Shown: piece by piece, positions 1 through 9,910 of the stretch
Position numbering within the stretch: the first letter of the stretch is position 1
Layout: the number at the start of each line of letters is the position of its first letter
Assembly: GCF_037027445.1 (NCBI RefSeq)
Contig: NZ_JBANDL010000002.1
Span: 2,418,001-2,482,000 of the forward strand
Reading direction: 5' to 3'
DNA from: Lysobacter firmicutimachus
Lineage (GTDB): Bacteria; Pseudomonadota; Gammaproteobacteria; Xanthomonadales; Xanthomonadaceae
Length of the DNA stretch: 64,000 bases
Position numbers and translations under genes: made by a program
The notes under the pieces: model-generated
What the model was told of the DNA's origin: nothing
What the model saw: the letters and a program-made list of their open reading frames with translations, nothing else
The model's database searches: none

Positions 1-1458
1 GCAGCCCCTGGGCGCGTGCTCGGTCGTCACGCTCAACTCCGGCCGAGCCAACTTCGGCGGTCCGTGCGGTGCGGGCGGCGCGGCGACGCTCTTGCCGTGC
101 GGTGATGCTGCGCTGCGTGCGCGTTCGATGTGCTCTTCGGCCAAGGCGTCAGCAGAGATCTTGCGGATCTCGGCGAGTTCGCGCTCGCTGCGGCGCTGGG
201 TCTGCTGGACGAATTCGGGCAGGGCATCGACGGCGGGCAACGCCGGCATCTTCAACTCGGGATCGGGCAGGGCGTCGACGCCGTGACCGGGCGGCGGCAC
301 CTCGTGCAATCGCCGCTTTGCCCGGTCCAGTTCGCGCTGCAACCTGGGCGCGACGCTGCGCGTTCCGGTCTCGGCAGCATCGGGCAGCCATTCCACCGGC
401 AGCAGATCGCGGTCGCGCAGGCAGTACAGGGCACCGTGGGTCGGATCGTTGCGCCATTGCAGCACCTGCCGGTACCAGGACCGCGGCCGTTCTTGCCCCT
501 CCTGTTCGCCTGCGAGCAGGAGGCCGAACAGGTCGCTGGCATCGAAGGCCTGGACCTGGACTTGTCCGTGATAGATCAGGATCGCCTGCTCGCGGTGGGG
601 GAAGAACCACGCGGTGGTCAGGCGCAGCGCCGTCTCTTCCAACTCGTCGCTGCCGCGGCGCAGGACGAACGCACGCGCCCGCAGCGCCGGCAAGCGTCCA
701 TGCAAACGCGCGCGTTCGGGATGCATGCCGAGTATTTCGTACTCGGCGGCGCTGGGAAATGCGCTGCAGCCGGCAAGTTGCTGATCGGCCGGAGCGAGAT
801 TGTAGTAGCGACGGTCGTGATCGTGCGGCAGGCCGGGATAGTCGTGCTTGAGCCAGTGGTCGTCGGTCCGGCCATACAGCGCACTGCGCTGCGGCCATGC
901 CGGCGGCAGTGGGGCGAAGCTGGCAGGCGCGGTCTCCGCGCCTGCACGCCCCTGGGCGTAGTCGGCGTATTCCACGTTGGGCACGCGGCGCAATCCGGTT
1001 TGGCCGGTCGCCGTGCCGGATGCGCCGATCCCGTCTGGGTTTGCGTCATAGCCGGGGCCGCCGTAGGCGTGTTTCCAATCCAACCGCATGCGGTCGTAGG
1101 GCGCAGGGTCGCTGGTTTCGAAGGCATTGAGCCAGCAGCGGTCGCCGTGTACTTGCAACTGCTTCTCCTTGCCGGCGATCCGCACCCGGACATGGCCGCG
1201 TTCGGCGCTGGCCTGCCCGGGCTCGGGATAGGCGTAGCCGCTGACCAGATACTCCGGACAGCCTTTAGGCACGGCCTCGTCGAGCGGCATCGGCGAGACC
1301 TCCTCGCCGACCAGTCGCCACAAATCCTGATCCGACCCCAGCTTTGGCTTGGCGCCGAGATTAACGAGCGCCGCTACCGCCAGGCCGAGATGCTCGCTTC
1401 CGCGATCGCGGAAGCAGCGGGTGAGATAGCTCAGGTGGGTGGGCTTGGTCGTTCTCAT
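1..1458 (-). CDS. DUF2169 domain protein, T6SS-associated (3' end outside window)
   Basis: I translated the minus strand from the ATG at 1458 and found an open frame of 486 codons with no stop up to the window edge, so the C-terminus is missing. The first ~300 residues have DUF2169 features, including a WKHAYGG segment near residue 140. It follows vgrG by 78 bp on the same strand. In established work DUF2169 proteins act as chaperone/adaptor proteins that help load T6SS effectors onto VgrG (for example with Tde2 in Agrobacterium). That role here is inferred from family and position. The last ~130 visible residues are Pro/Ala/Glu-rich and look like a linker. The cognate effector, if any, should lie beyond position 1. 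Confidence 0.8.
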   Translation of the reverse strand, partial: MRTTKPTHLSYLTRCFRDRGSEHLGLAVAALVNLGAKPKLGSDQDLWRLVGEEVSPMPLDEAVPKGCPEYLVSGYAYPEPGQASAERGHVRVRIAGKEKQLQVHGDRCWLNAFETSDPAPYDRMRLDWKHAYGGPGYDANPDGIGASGTATGQTGLRRVPNVEYADYAQGRAGAETAPASFAPLPPAWPQRSALYGRTDDHWLKHDYPGLPHDHDRRYYNLAPADQQLAGCSAFPSAAEYEILGMHPERARLHGRLPALRARAFVLRRGSDELEETALRLTTAWFFPHREQAILIYHGQVQVQAFDASDLFGLLLAGEQEGQERPRSWYRQVLQWRNDPTHGALYCLRDRDLLPVEWLPDAAETGTRSVAPRLQRELDRAKRRLHEVPPPGHGVDALPDPELKMPALPAVDALPEFVQQTQRRSERELAEIRKISADALAEEHIERARSAASPHGKSVAAPPAPHGPPKLARPELSVTTEHAPRGC

Positions 1459-1536
1459 GGTCGATGCGTGCGGCGCCAGCGGCGCAAGAAGGGGAAGCGG
1501 CGCGACGGCACCGCTCGGATACGGGCAACGTCGGGC

Positions 1537-4221
1537 TTACATGATCATCTTGTTTCCCACCATCTCGACCGAGCTCTGCATTTGCTTGAGATCGACGGCC
1601 GTCTGGCTATAGCCGTATTGGGTATAGCTGATGCTCAATCCTGTCTGGCTGACGGACAGGCCGTTTACGTTCATGCTCGATGCGTTGATGTTATTGGCGT
1701 GCGTGGCATTGATAGTGGTGCTGGCTCCGATCTTCATGCTCTGGTTCGTTCCAACGGTCAGCTCATTCTTGTTGCCGATGTAAGTGGAACTGGTATCGCT
1801 GACCGTCAGTTCTGTCTTTGTTCCGATGGTGGTCAACGTCTTGTTTCCGACGGTCAGGTTGGTCTCGTTGGAAATGATGGTGGAGGTGACGTTTCCGATC
1901 GTGGTCGAGGTGTCGTTCGCCATCTTCGTCGACGTGACGTTGCCGATGGTGGTGCTGGTGATATTCCCTTCCGTGGTGGATGTGACGTTTCCGACGGTCA
2001 GCGAAGTGGCGTTGCCTTGAGTGGTCGAGAACGTGTTTCCTACCGTCGTCGAGGTGGCATTGCCCTTCGTGAACGACCAAGTGCTGCCCATGGTGGTCGA
2101 ATGCGAGCTGCCCATGAGCACCGAGGCCGCGTTGCCGTGAGTCAGCGATACGGTCGATCCGTTGGTGATCGATTCGGTGCTGCCGTTGGTCATCGAGAAA
2201 CTGTGGCCGTTCAGGAAGCTGGTGCTGTTGCCGTTGATGTCCGAGAACGAGCTTCCGTTGAGGATGCTGGTCTGGGTGCCTGTAGTGATCGAGACGGTGT
2301 TTCCGAACACGGCGTTGACGCTCAGGCCCTGCACGGACACGCTGAACATGCTCGCCGCTTCGCTGCTGATCTTCTCGCTGATGTCGGACAGCCCGGAAGA
2401 GACGTTCGCCGGGTTCTCCGCGTCGACCTGGCTGGTGTGCTGCCGCTCCGGCGGGGGCATTTCCACGCCCTGCGCGCTGGCCGCCGCCGCCGCCGCGGCG
2501 CTGCCCGCCTTGGCCTGCTGGGCCTGGCCGGCCATGGTGACGATGTTGGTATCCGGCACCACCCCGGGCGCGGTTGGGGGCAGAGTGCCTGCCGCCCCCC
2601 CATTGAGCAGCGGCAGTGGGCTTTGCTGGCCATCGTGGGGAGTCAGGATGGTGCCGACCGTGACCAGTAGCTTGTTGGCTACGGTGAGGGTCGAATCGTG
2701 TTCGGCGGAGACGTCGTAGTCGCGCTCGGCGTGCAACCGGACTTGCTCGCTGCCCTTCTTGTCCTCGAAGCGCAGCATGTTGGCGTTCTCCGGCCCGCCG
2801 CCGGGAGTGCGGGTGACGAATCCGCTCTGGGTGCAGGACACCGGCATTTCGAACGGCGGCATCTGGTCTGCGTTGTAGATGCGTCCGGTGATCAGCGGAC
2901 GGTCCATCTGGCCGTTGAGGAAGTCGACCACCACCTCCTGGCCGATGCGCGGCACGTGCACCGAACCGTAGTTGGTGCCGGCCCAGGCGTCGGACACGCG
3001 CACCCAGCAGGAACTGTTCTCGTCGCTGTTGCCGTAGCGGTCCCAGCGGAACTGCAGCTTGACCCGGCTGTACTGGTCGGTCCAGATGATCTGTCCCGGC
3101 GGGCCGACCACCACCGCGGTCTGCGGGCCGGTCGCCTTGGGCACCGGCGTGGCGCAGGCGGCGCGGAACGGCAGTTGCGCCGGTTGGACGGTGAAATCGA
3201 TGTCGTAGCGGGCGTCGTTGCTGCCGGTGGCGTAGCCGCCTTCGCGCAGGTCGTAGTCGGCCGCGACGATCAGGTACTGGCGGTTCTCGTTGTCGCGCGG
3301 GCAACCGGTCAGCGAGAACAGTCCGCCGCAGGCGATCGCGCGTACGGTGCTGTGGGCGCGGATGCGCGCATGCTCGGCCTGCTCGGCTTCCAGGCGGATG
3401 CGCGCGTAGTGGGCCCCTTGATCGGCCTCGATGTAGCCGCCCTGCCAGATGTACTTCTCGAACTGGGCGTGGTCGTGCTCCATCTCATGGGCCAACGACT
3501 GCCCGAGTTTGGCGCCGGGTTTCTTGAAGTCGTAGTCGTCGACGCTGTAGACGCCGGAGCGGACCTCCTCGGCGCTGCGCCACTGGTCGATGCCGGGTTC
3601 GTCCTGCAGCGCCAGGCGGTCGTGCGAGATATAGGGCAGGGTGGCGTAGCCGGGCAACTCGTCGTGCGATCCCAACTCGTCGGCCAACACCAGGGTCTGC
3701 TGGCCCAACTCGTGCTTGAAGTAGTAGTAGATGCCCTCGTGCTCCATCAGCCGGCTGACGAAGGCGAAGTCGGTTTCCTGATACTGGACGCAATACTCCC
3801 AGTTCCGATAGTTGGCCGACACCCGCTTTTGCACCGGGAAGCCGTATTTGGCGAACACCTCGTCGAGGATGTCGAGCACGTTCTTGTTCTGGAAGATGCG
3901 GCAGTCGATGGTCCTGGTCAGGTACCACAGGCTGGGACGCAGGGTCAGGGTGTAGATGTAGCTGCGCGGGGTTTCGGTTTCGCGCCCGCTGAGTTCGCAA
4001 CGCACGATCTGCCCGCACAGGTGGCGGCGGTCGTGGTTCTGGGTTTCGATTTCGAGGGTGAGGGCTTTGCCGAGCAACGATTTCATGTCGATGGTCGGAT
4101 CGTCCGAAACCAGTTCGACGGTGAACTCGTACAGCGAGGACAGCTGCTCGGTGCCGCGCAGGCTGCGGAAACGCAGGCTGTCCGCGGGCAACGGGGTATG
4201 TGCGACGACGACTCTGTTCAT
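1537..4221 (-). CDS. vgrG: type VI secretion tip protein VgrG (TssI) with long repetitive C-terminal extension
   Basis: This 894-residue protein forms the T6SS puncturing spike. The first ~480 residues match the gp27/gp5-like VgrG core, including the GQEVVVDFLNGQMDRPLITG stretch typical of the OB-fold region. From about residue 635 to 870 the chain becomes a Gly/Asn/Ser/Thr ladder with a recurring eight-residue unit of the type GN-x-TSTT-x, which suggests an extended beta-helix needle. It ends in a short tail without a recognisable toxin domain, so effectors are probably carried non-covalently. The ATG overlaps the clpV stop by 4 bp (ATGA), which indicates translational coupling. The repeat-coding part (about 1610-2320) is less G+C-rich at third positions than its neighbours. 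Confidence 0.95.
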   Translation of the reverse strand: MNRVVVAHTPLPADSLRFRSLRGTEQLSSLYEFTVELVSDDPTIDMKSLLGKALTLEIETQNHDRRHLCGQIVRCELSGRETETPRSYIYTLTLRPSLWYLTRTIDCRIFQNKNVLDILDEVFAKYGFPVQKRVSANYRNWEYCVQYQETDFAFVSRLMEHEGIYYYFKHELGQQTLVLADELGSHDELPGYATLPYISHDRLALQDEPGIDQWRSAEEVRSGVYSVDDYDFKKPGAKLGQSLAHEMEHDHAQFEKYIWQGGYIEADQGAHYARIRLEAEQAEHARIRAHSTVRAIACGGLFSLTGCPRDNENRQYLIVAADYDLREGGYATGSNDARYDIDFTVQPAQLPFRAACATPVPKATGPQTAVVVGPPGQIIWTDQYSRVKLQFRWDRYGNSDENSSCWVRVSDAWAGTNYGSVHVPRIGQEVVVDFLNGQMDRPLITGRIYNADQMPPFEMPVSCTQSGFVTRTPGGGPENANMLRFEDKKGSEQVRLHAERDYDVSAEHDSTLTVANKLLVTVGTILTPHDGQQSPLPLLNGGAAGTLPPTAPGVVPDTNIVTMAGQAQQAKAGSAAAAAAASAQGVEMPPPERQHTSQVDAENPANVSSGLSDISEKISSEAASMFSVSVQGLSVNAVFGNTVSITTGTQTSILNGSSFSDINGNSTSFLNGHSFSMTNGSTESITNGSTVSLTHGNAASVLMGSSHSTTMGSTWSFTKGNATSTTVGNTFSTTQGNATSLTVGNVTSTTEGNITSTTIGNVTSTKMANDTSTTIGNVTSTIISNETNLTVGNKTLTTIGTKTELTVSDTSSTYIGNKNELTVGTNQSMKIGASTTINATHANNINASSMNVNGLSVSQTGLSISYTQYGYSQTAVDLKQMQSSVEMVGNKMIM

Positions 4222-6938
4222 GCCGGGTCCGTCAGTGCGTGTGGAGGATCGATGGGGGTGGGGAAGAAGCGGTGGGCGAGGGTGCCGCCCTGGTCGTGCA
4301 GCTCGACGGAGCGCAACGGCTGGCCGTCGGCGACGGCGGCGATGACCGCGCGGCTGATCGGCGGCAGCACGGTGTCGACGATTACCGACTCGATCACGCG
4401 GCCGCCGGAGCTGCGTTGCACGCAGCGTTCGCGGATCGCATCGACTGCGTCCTCGCCGTAGACGAAGCCGATGTCGTGCTGCACCCGCATGCGCTCGGCG
4501 ATGCGGTCCAGTTGCAGGCGCACGATGCGGCCAAGGGTGTCGTCGTCGAGCGGGCGGTACGGCACGATCGTCAGACGGCCGAGGAAGGCGGCGGGGAAGA
4601 TCTGCAGCAGCTCGTCATGGAGCTTTGGCGCCAGGGCGGCGGCATCGTCCGCACGATGCGCGGCGATGAGTTCGTCGCCGGCGTTGGAGGTCAGGATCAG
4701 GATGGTGTTCTTGAAGTCGATGCGGCGGCCTTCGCCGTCTTCCATCCAGCCCTTGTCGAACACTTGGTAGAACACTTCCAGCACGTCCGGGTGGGCCTTT
4801 TCGACCTCGTCGAGCAGGACCACGCTGTAGGGGCGGCGGCGCACCGCCTCGGTCAGCACGCCGCCTTCGCCGTAGCCGACATAGCCCGGCGGCGAGCCGC
4901 GCAGGGTGGCGACGGAGTGGCCTTCCTGGAACTCGCTCATGTTGAGCGTGATCAGGTTCTGCTCGCCGCCGTACAGCGCCTCGGCCAGGGCCAGCGCGGT
5001 TTCGGTCTTGCCGACGCCGGAGGGGCCGCACAGCAGGAAACAGCCGATCGGCTTGCCCGGATCGTCGAGCTTGGCGCGGGAAATCTCCACCCGGCGGGCG
5101 ATGGCTTGCATCGCTTCGCCTTGGCCGAGCACCCGCCGTTGCAAGGTCTCGGTCAATACCAGCACGGCCTGGGCTTCGTCCTTGACCATGCGTCCGACCG
5201 GTATGCCGGTCCAGTCGGCCAGTACCGCGGCGACCGCGTCGGCGTCGACCGCCGCAGTCACCAGCGGCGCGGGCTGCTGGAGTTCGCGCAGTTGCGCCTG
5301 GACATCGGCGAGTTCGGCGCGCAACCGCGCTGGATCGGACCGCTCGGCGCCGCCCCGAGCATCGGCGTGCGCACCGGGCTCGCTGCAGTCGTCGCCGTTT
5401 GCCGTGTCGGCGGCGTCGCCGAGCCGCTCCAGCGCGGCGCGGGTTTCGCCGATGCGCGCTGCCAGCTCGCGCTCACGTTCCCAGCGCGCCAGCAGTCCGT
5501 CCAGGCGCAGGCGGTGCTCGCGCAATTCCGCGTCCAGCCGTTCCGGCCGGGCTTCGTCGCCGGCCTGAATCCGTTGTTCGCGCCGGGCTCGATGCAGTTC
5601 GATCTCGAGCGCGTCGATCCGTTGCCGCAACGCTTCGACTTCGGCCGGTGCAGCGTGCTGGCTCAACGCGACCCGGGCACAGGCCGTGTCGAGCAGGGCG
5701 ATGGCCTTGTCCGGCAGTTGCCGTGCCGGGATATAGCGGTGCGAAAGCCGAACCGCGGCGGCGATGGCGTCGTCCAACAGCAGCACGCCGTGATGCGCCT
5801 CCAGGCGCACGGCCAGGCCGCGCAACATGGCTTCGGCCTGCGGCTCGGACGGTTCCGGCACCTGGATCGCTTCGAACCGACGGCTCAACGCGGCGTCTTT
5901 CTCGATGTGCTTCTTGTACTCGCTCCAAGTGGTGGCGCCGATCGTGCGCAGCTGGCCGCGCGCCAGCGCGGGCTTGAGCAGGTTGGCGGCGTCACCGGTA
6001 CCGCTGGCGCCGCCGGCGCCGATCAGGGTGTGCACCTCGTCGATGAACAACACCGTCGGCTGTGCGCTGCCTTCGACTTCCTCGACGATCTGGCGCAAGC
6101 GCTGTTCGAACTCGCCTTTCACCCCGGCGCCGGCCTGCAGCAGGCCGAGGTCGAGCGCGCACAGGCGCACGCCGCGCAACGGCGGCGGCACGTCGCCGCT
6201 GACCAGGCGCAGCGCCAGGCCTTCGACCACCGCGGTCTTGCCGACCCCGGCCTCGCCGGTCAGCAGCGGATTGTTTTGGCGCCGGCGCATCAGCGTGTCG
6301 ATGACCTGGCGGATTTCGTCGTTGCGGCCGACCACCGGGTCGATGCCGCCGCTGCGTGCGCGCGCGGTCAGGTCGACCGCATAGCGCGCCAGCGCCGACT
6401 TCTCCTGCGCGCCGGCGGGTGCTGCCGGCGGCGCGGCGGCCGCAGCGTCGGCCTGCGGCTGTTCGCGCGAGCCCGCGACCGCGGCGGGGAGGCGTTCCAG
6501 CAGCGCGTCCGGCTGCAGCTTGCTCAGTTCGCCCGAGATGCCGCACAGCACCTGGCGCAGGCTGCTGGAGTTGAGCATGCCGGCCAGCAGATAGGCGCTG
6601 CGGATCTGCGCCTGCTCGTAGCGCAGGCTGGTATAGACCCAGGCTCGCTCGACCGCCTCGTCGATGAAGCTGGAGAAATCGGCGATCGCGCTGGCGCCGC
6701 GCGGGAGACGGTCGAGCGCGGTGTTGAGGTCGGCGGTCAGACGCGCCCAATCGAGAGAGAAATGCTGGGACAGGCGGTGCAGGTCGCTGTCGCTTTCGTG
6801 GGCGATCTGGTGCAGCCAGTGCGCGAGTTCGACATAGGGATTGCCGCGCAGCTTGCACAATGCGGTGGCCGACTCGAGCGAGCCGAGCAGGAACGGGTTG
6901 AGTCTTCCGTAGAGCGCCTTTCGGCTGATGTTGGTCAT
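4218..6938 (-). CDS. clpV: type VI secretion ATPase ClpV (TssH)
   Basis: This 906-residue AAA+ ATPase disassembles contracted TssB/TssC sheaths so that they can be reused. The order is: N-domain (1-150), Ala/Pro linker, first AAA module with Walker A GEAGVGKT near residue 228 and Walker B VLFIDEVHT, a coiled-coil middle domain, and a second AAA module with GPSGVGKTE and VVLLDEVEKAHPD. Arg-rich segments in the middle fit the ClpB-like M-domain. The open frame extends upstream into tssG, but the ATG at 6938 gives the family-type N-terminus MTNISRKALYGRLNP and a 4-bp overlap with the tssG stop. It differs from the housekeeping clpA at 56993 in N-domain and genomic context. Confidence 0.95.
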   Translation of the reverse strand: MTNISRKALYGRLNPFLLGSLESATALCKLRGNPYVELAHWLHQIAHESDSDLHRLSQHFSLDWARLTADLNTALDRLPRGASAIADFSSFIDEAVERAWVYTSLRYEQAQIRSAYLLAGMLNSSSLRQVLCGISGELSKLQPDALLERLPAAVAGSREQPQADAAAAAPPAAPAGAQEKSALARYAVDLTARARSGGIDPVVGRNDEIRQVIDTLMRRRQNNPLLTGEAGVGKTAVVEGLALRLVSGDVPPPLRGVRLCALDLGLLQAGAGVKGEFEQRLRQIVEEVEGSAQPTVLFIDEVHTLIGAGGASGTGDAANLLKPALARGQLRTIGATTWSEYKKHIEKDAALSRRFEAIQVPEPSEPQAEAMLRGLAVRLEAHHGVLLLDDAIAAAVRLSHRYIPARQLPDKAIALLDTACARVALSQHAAPAEVEALRQRIDALEIELHRARREQRIQAGDEARPERLDAELREHRLRLDGLLARWERERELAARIGETRAALERLGDAADTANGDDCSEPGAHADARGGAERSDPARLRAELADVQAQLRELQQPAPLVTAAVDADAVAAVLADWTGIPVGRMVKDEAQAVLVLTETLQRRVLGQGEAMQAIARRVEISRAKLDDPGKPIGCFLLCGPSGVGKTETALALAEALYGGEQNLITLNMSEFQEGHSVATLRGSPPGYVGYGEGGVLTEAVRRRPYSVVLLDEVEKAHPDVLEVFYQVFDKGWMEDGEGRRIDFKNTILILTSNAGDELIAAHRADDAAALAPKLHDELLQIFPAAFLGRLTIVPYRPLDDDTLGRIVRLQLDRIAERMRVQHDIGFVYGEDAVDAIRERCVQRSSGGRVIESVIVDTVLPPISRAVIAAVADGQPLRSVELHDQGGTLAHRFFPTPIDPPHALTDPA

Positions 6939-8047
6939 GACGGGTCCAGGGAGGCTGCGGCCGCGGCGAGGTCGACGGTCAGGCGCTGTTCGGGGGAGTA
7001 GGTGAGATCGCCGGCGTCGCGGTCGCTGCGGCGTTCGCCGAGCCAGGCGTCCCAGCCCAGGCGCGCGCCGCCGTCCAGCCGCGCCGACGGCACCTGGTCG
7101 CGCGCCAGCACCGGCCGCACCCGCCAGGCGAATTCCAGACCGACGTAGTTGCGCACCCACTGCAGCATTTCGCGGACCGAGTCGGCGTCGGGGTGCCATC
7201 TGCGGTACTCGCTCAGCGACAGCGGGCCGATCACGATCTCGAAGGTCGACTGCACGTCGAGCACCGCGGCGCCGAGCACTGCGCCGCGGCCCAGCGGTTG
7301 CCCGGCACCGCGTCCGCACAGGCGCGTTCGTCGCGACGGCGGCACTGCGACCCAGGTTTCGACCCACTCCCGGATCCGCACCGGCAGGCCGAAGTAGGTG
7401 GCGAGGATCTGCTGCAAGCCTTCCGGATTGCGGGTCTGGCGGCTCAAATGCCCGGCCATGAACAACTTGGCGTGATCGGGCACGCGGTCACGCTCGCGCA
7501 AGCCGGGCTGGCCCAGGTGGATCAGGCTGGCCACGTAGTCGCCGAAGCGGGCGCCGCCGCGCAAGCCGCGGTCGAGGCTGGTGGTCGCCTGCGCGTCGGC
7601 CCAGGCGCGATAGAACAGCAGGAGCAGACGATGGTGGAACAGATCGGCGAAGCGGCTCATCGTCGGGTCGTTGTGGTGCCGGGCGCGATCGCGCGCGTAC
7701 TCGGTCAGGTGCAGCGGCAGCGGGCCGTTGGGGCCGAACAGGCCGAAGCTGAAGACCGATAGCCTGGGGACCGAACCGACGCCCCGTTCGACTCCGGCCA
7801 GGGTCGAGGGCGCGAAGGCCAGGCTGGGCTCCTGGCCCAGACGCAGCGGTTCTTCGGCCGGGCGTGCCGCGCGGCCCAGCGGTGTGCGGTGCTCCATGCG
7901 CGCATCCAACCAGCGCAGCAGGTGATACAGGTCGTATTCGTGCGGCGCTTGCGCGAGGCGTTGCCAGACGTCGGCTGAGCACGCACCGGCATTGCGGTCG
8001 ATGACCGGCGCGGGATCGAGCGGAGCCCATTCGGTCGCGGCGTTCAT
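6935..8047 (-). CDS. tssG: type VI secretion baseplate protein TssG
   Basis: This 370-residue baseplate subunit (ImpH/VasB family) works with TssF, TssE and TssK at the inner-membrane-anchored platform. Family features include an early DLYHLLRWLDAR segment, a G-P-LPLHLTEYARDR segment around residue 110 and a C-terminal region with RLTVDLA. The long open frame continues upstream inside tssF, so I chose the ATG at 8047. It gives the expected start MNAATEWAPL, the usual family length and an ATGA overlap with the tssF stop. Confidence 0.92.
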   Translation of the reverse strand: MNAATEWAPLDPAPVIDRNAGACSADVWQRLAQAPHEYDLYHLLRWLDARMEHRTPLGRAARPAEEPLRLGQEPSLAFAPSTLAGVERGVGSVPRLSVFSFGLFGPNGPLPLHLTEYARDRARHHNDPTMSRFADLFHHRLLLLFYRAWADAQATTSLDRGLRGGARFGDYVASLIHLGQPGLRERDRVPDHAKLFMAGHLSRQTRNPEGLQQILATYFGLPVRIREWVETWVAVPPSRRTRLCGRGAGQPLGRGAVLGAAVLDVQSTFEIVIGPLSLSEYRRWHPDADSVREMLQWVRNYVGLEFAWRVRPVLARDQVPSARLDGGARLGWDAWLGERRSDRDAGDLTYSPEQRLTVDLAAAAASLDPS

Positions 8048-9909
8048 GCCACCGGCCTCCGTCCCAGCCGCGGCGGCCACTGGTGCACCGGACCGCGCTG
8101 CAAGCTGTGCAAGGCCAGCTCGACGAAACTGTTCAAGGCCACATGGCGGGCCAGGAATTGCTCCAGAACCGAGCCGAACAGGTAGGGGCTGGTGCCGCTG
8201 AACGCGGTTTCGTCCAGGCTCAGCTCGATGCGCACGCCGCGCGCCAGCACGATCGGCCCGAGCGCGGGCATCGGCCGATGCACCGGTTCCAGGCGCACGG
8301 ACCGCAGTCCTTGGATCTGCCGATCCAGCGCCGATCCGGGCCGGCCGGCATAGAGTCCCAGCAGTTCGCGCAAGGCTTGCGCGCCCTGAACCTCGTCCAG
8401 GTCGGTCAAAGTCAGATGATTCAGGCCGAGATGGCTGATCAGGCGCCACGCCGCTTCGCCTTCGGCCAACGCCGGTCGCGGCGGGGTCGGGCCGTGCAGA
8501 AGTCGGATCGATGCCACCGGGGCCGACACGCGCAAGCTCAAGCCGTGTTCGGCCGGTCGCAGGCGCATCGGCAGGTCGCGATTGCTGCACCACATCTCCA
8601 CCGACAACTGACGCAAATCGTCGGCGTGCGGGGCTTCCTGCGCATCGACCAGGCTCAGGAACACCTCGCTGCCGGCATAGCCGGAGCGGTGCTGCGTCGC
8701 CTGCGTGGGCGCACCGGCGATGCGCGGCTCGCGACGCAGGGAGAAGAACCGGCCCTGCTCGCTGCCGTCGCGCAGGCAACTGTAGAAGGGGTGGAACGCC
8801 CACTTCTCGCCGCTTCGGGCGCCGTGGCCGACCACCTTGTCGACGCTGTAGACCTCGTAGTCGAGCGGCTTGGTCCGGTCCGGGACCAAGTGGTGTTCGT
8901 AGCGCTGAGTCGATACCGGAATACGGTCGCTGGTCCTGCGCTGCAGGTTTATGACCGGGGTGCAATGCAGGGCCAGGCTATGCGTGCCGATGCTCGCCTC
9001 TAACTCGGCGTCGGCGGCGTCGAACAGCACGCTGATCTCCATCGCCTGGCCCTGCGCGCGTTGGATGGCGGCGTCGAGCCCATGCAGGCTGCAGAACAGG
9101 CCACGCGCCGGCATGGCGAAGTACTCCTGCAGAATCCGATAGCCCTGGAAGCCGCGAGGCCCGGTCGGCAGCAACGCTTCGTCGGCGTCGAAGCCATCGT
9201 GGCGCAGCGTGTCGGCGGCCAGGGCCTGGTGCCAGCGCAGCGGGCGCTCCGGATCGTGGCAGACCACCGCTACGGTGCGGCACAGCAGCCATTCCAGCAG
9301 GCGCGAGGCCTCGCGGTCCGGGCCGCTGAGATGCAGTGCCAGGCGTTCCAGCGACAGCTCGCGCAAAGGCATCGAGCCCTGGGTCTCCAGACGCAGGCGC
9401 AGGCAACCGCGCACCCGTCGCGCCAGCCCAAGCGCCGCCAGCGGCAGGTCGCCCGGCTCGCCCGAGAACGAGACCGCGCTCAGCCGCAGTGGCCACATGG
9501 TGACGGCATGAGCGGTCCGGAACTCACAGGCGGTCTGGCGTTCGTTGTCGGGCTTGGCCTGCACGGCGGTGCCGGCGGGCAGGGTGAAGCCGGCGCGCAG
9601 ATTGCCTTCGCGCACATTCGGTTCGAATGCGACGATGGCCATCGACGGCGTCGGCGCCAGATAGCCGGGGTAAACCACGTCGAGCAGGCGCTGCGAGAAG
9701 CGCGGGAACTCCGCATCCATCTTCAGCTGGATGCGTGCGGTCAGGAAGCAGAAGCCCTCCAGCAGGCGTTCGACGTAAGGGTCGGCGCTTTCGCCCTCGC
9801 CCAGGCCGAGCCGTCCGGCGACCTTGGGGTGGAGCTGCGCGAACTCGGCGCCGAGTTCGCGCAGATAGCCCAGCTCGCGGTTGTAGTAGTGCAACAGGCG
9901 CGCGTCCAT
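8044..9909 (-). CDS. tssF: type VI secretion baseplate protein TssF
   Basis: This 621-residue protein belongs to the ImpG/VasA family, the largest subunit of the T6SS wedge. The N-terminus is characteristic: LHYYNRELGYLRELGAEF, then a DPYVERLLEGFCFL segment and FPRFSQRLLDVVYPGYLAP by residue 85. The central and C-terminal parts also match, including a GL.RGVR-type strand before ELSLDE near residue 570. It starts one base after the tssE stop and overlaps tssG by 4 bp, so expression is probably coupled to both. No domain is missing compared with the family's usual 580-630 residues. Confidence 0.95.
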   Translation of the reverse strand: MDARLLHYYNRELGYLRELGAEFAQLHPKVAGRLGLGEGESADPYVERLLEGFCFLTARIQLKMDAEFPRFSQRLLDVVYPGYLAPTPSMAIVAFEPNVREGNLRAGFTLPAGTAVQAKPDNERQTACEFRTAHAVTMWPLRLSAVSFSGEPGDLPLAALGLARRVRGCLRLRLETQGSMPLRELSLERLALHLSGPDREASRLLEWLLCRTVAVVCHDPERPLRWHQALAADTLRHDGFDADEALLPTGPRGFQGYRILQEYFAMPARGLFCSLHGLDAAIQRAQGQAMEISVLFDAADAELEASIGTHSLALHCTPVINLQRRTSDRIPVSTQRYEHHLVPDRTKPLDYEVYSVDKVVGHGARSGEKWAFHPFYSCLRDGSEQGRFFSLRREPRIAGAPTQATQHRSGYAGSEVFLSLVDAQEAPHADDLRQLSVEMWCSNRDLPMRLRPAEHGLSLRVSAPVASIRLLHGPTPPRPALAEGEAAWRLISHLGLNHLTLTDLDEVQGAQALRELLGLYAGRPGSALDRQIQGLRSVRLEPVHRPMPALGPIVLARGVRIELSLDETAFSGTSPYLFGSVLEQFLARHVALNSFVELALHSLQRGPVHQWPPRLGRRPVA

Positions 9910-9910
9910 G

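Noticed and set aside
130..2670. 846-codon open frame on the plus strand opposite the DUF2169 gene and vgrG
   Set aside because: It is antisense to two well-supported T6SS genes, its composition is repetitive and Arg/Gly-rich, and it shows no domain. In this G+C-rich genome such antisense frames are expected.
4200..7001. 933-codon plus-strand open frame opposite clpV
   Set aside because: It mirrors clpV codon structure and lacks a ribosome site and family features.
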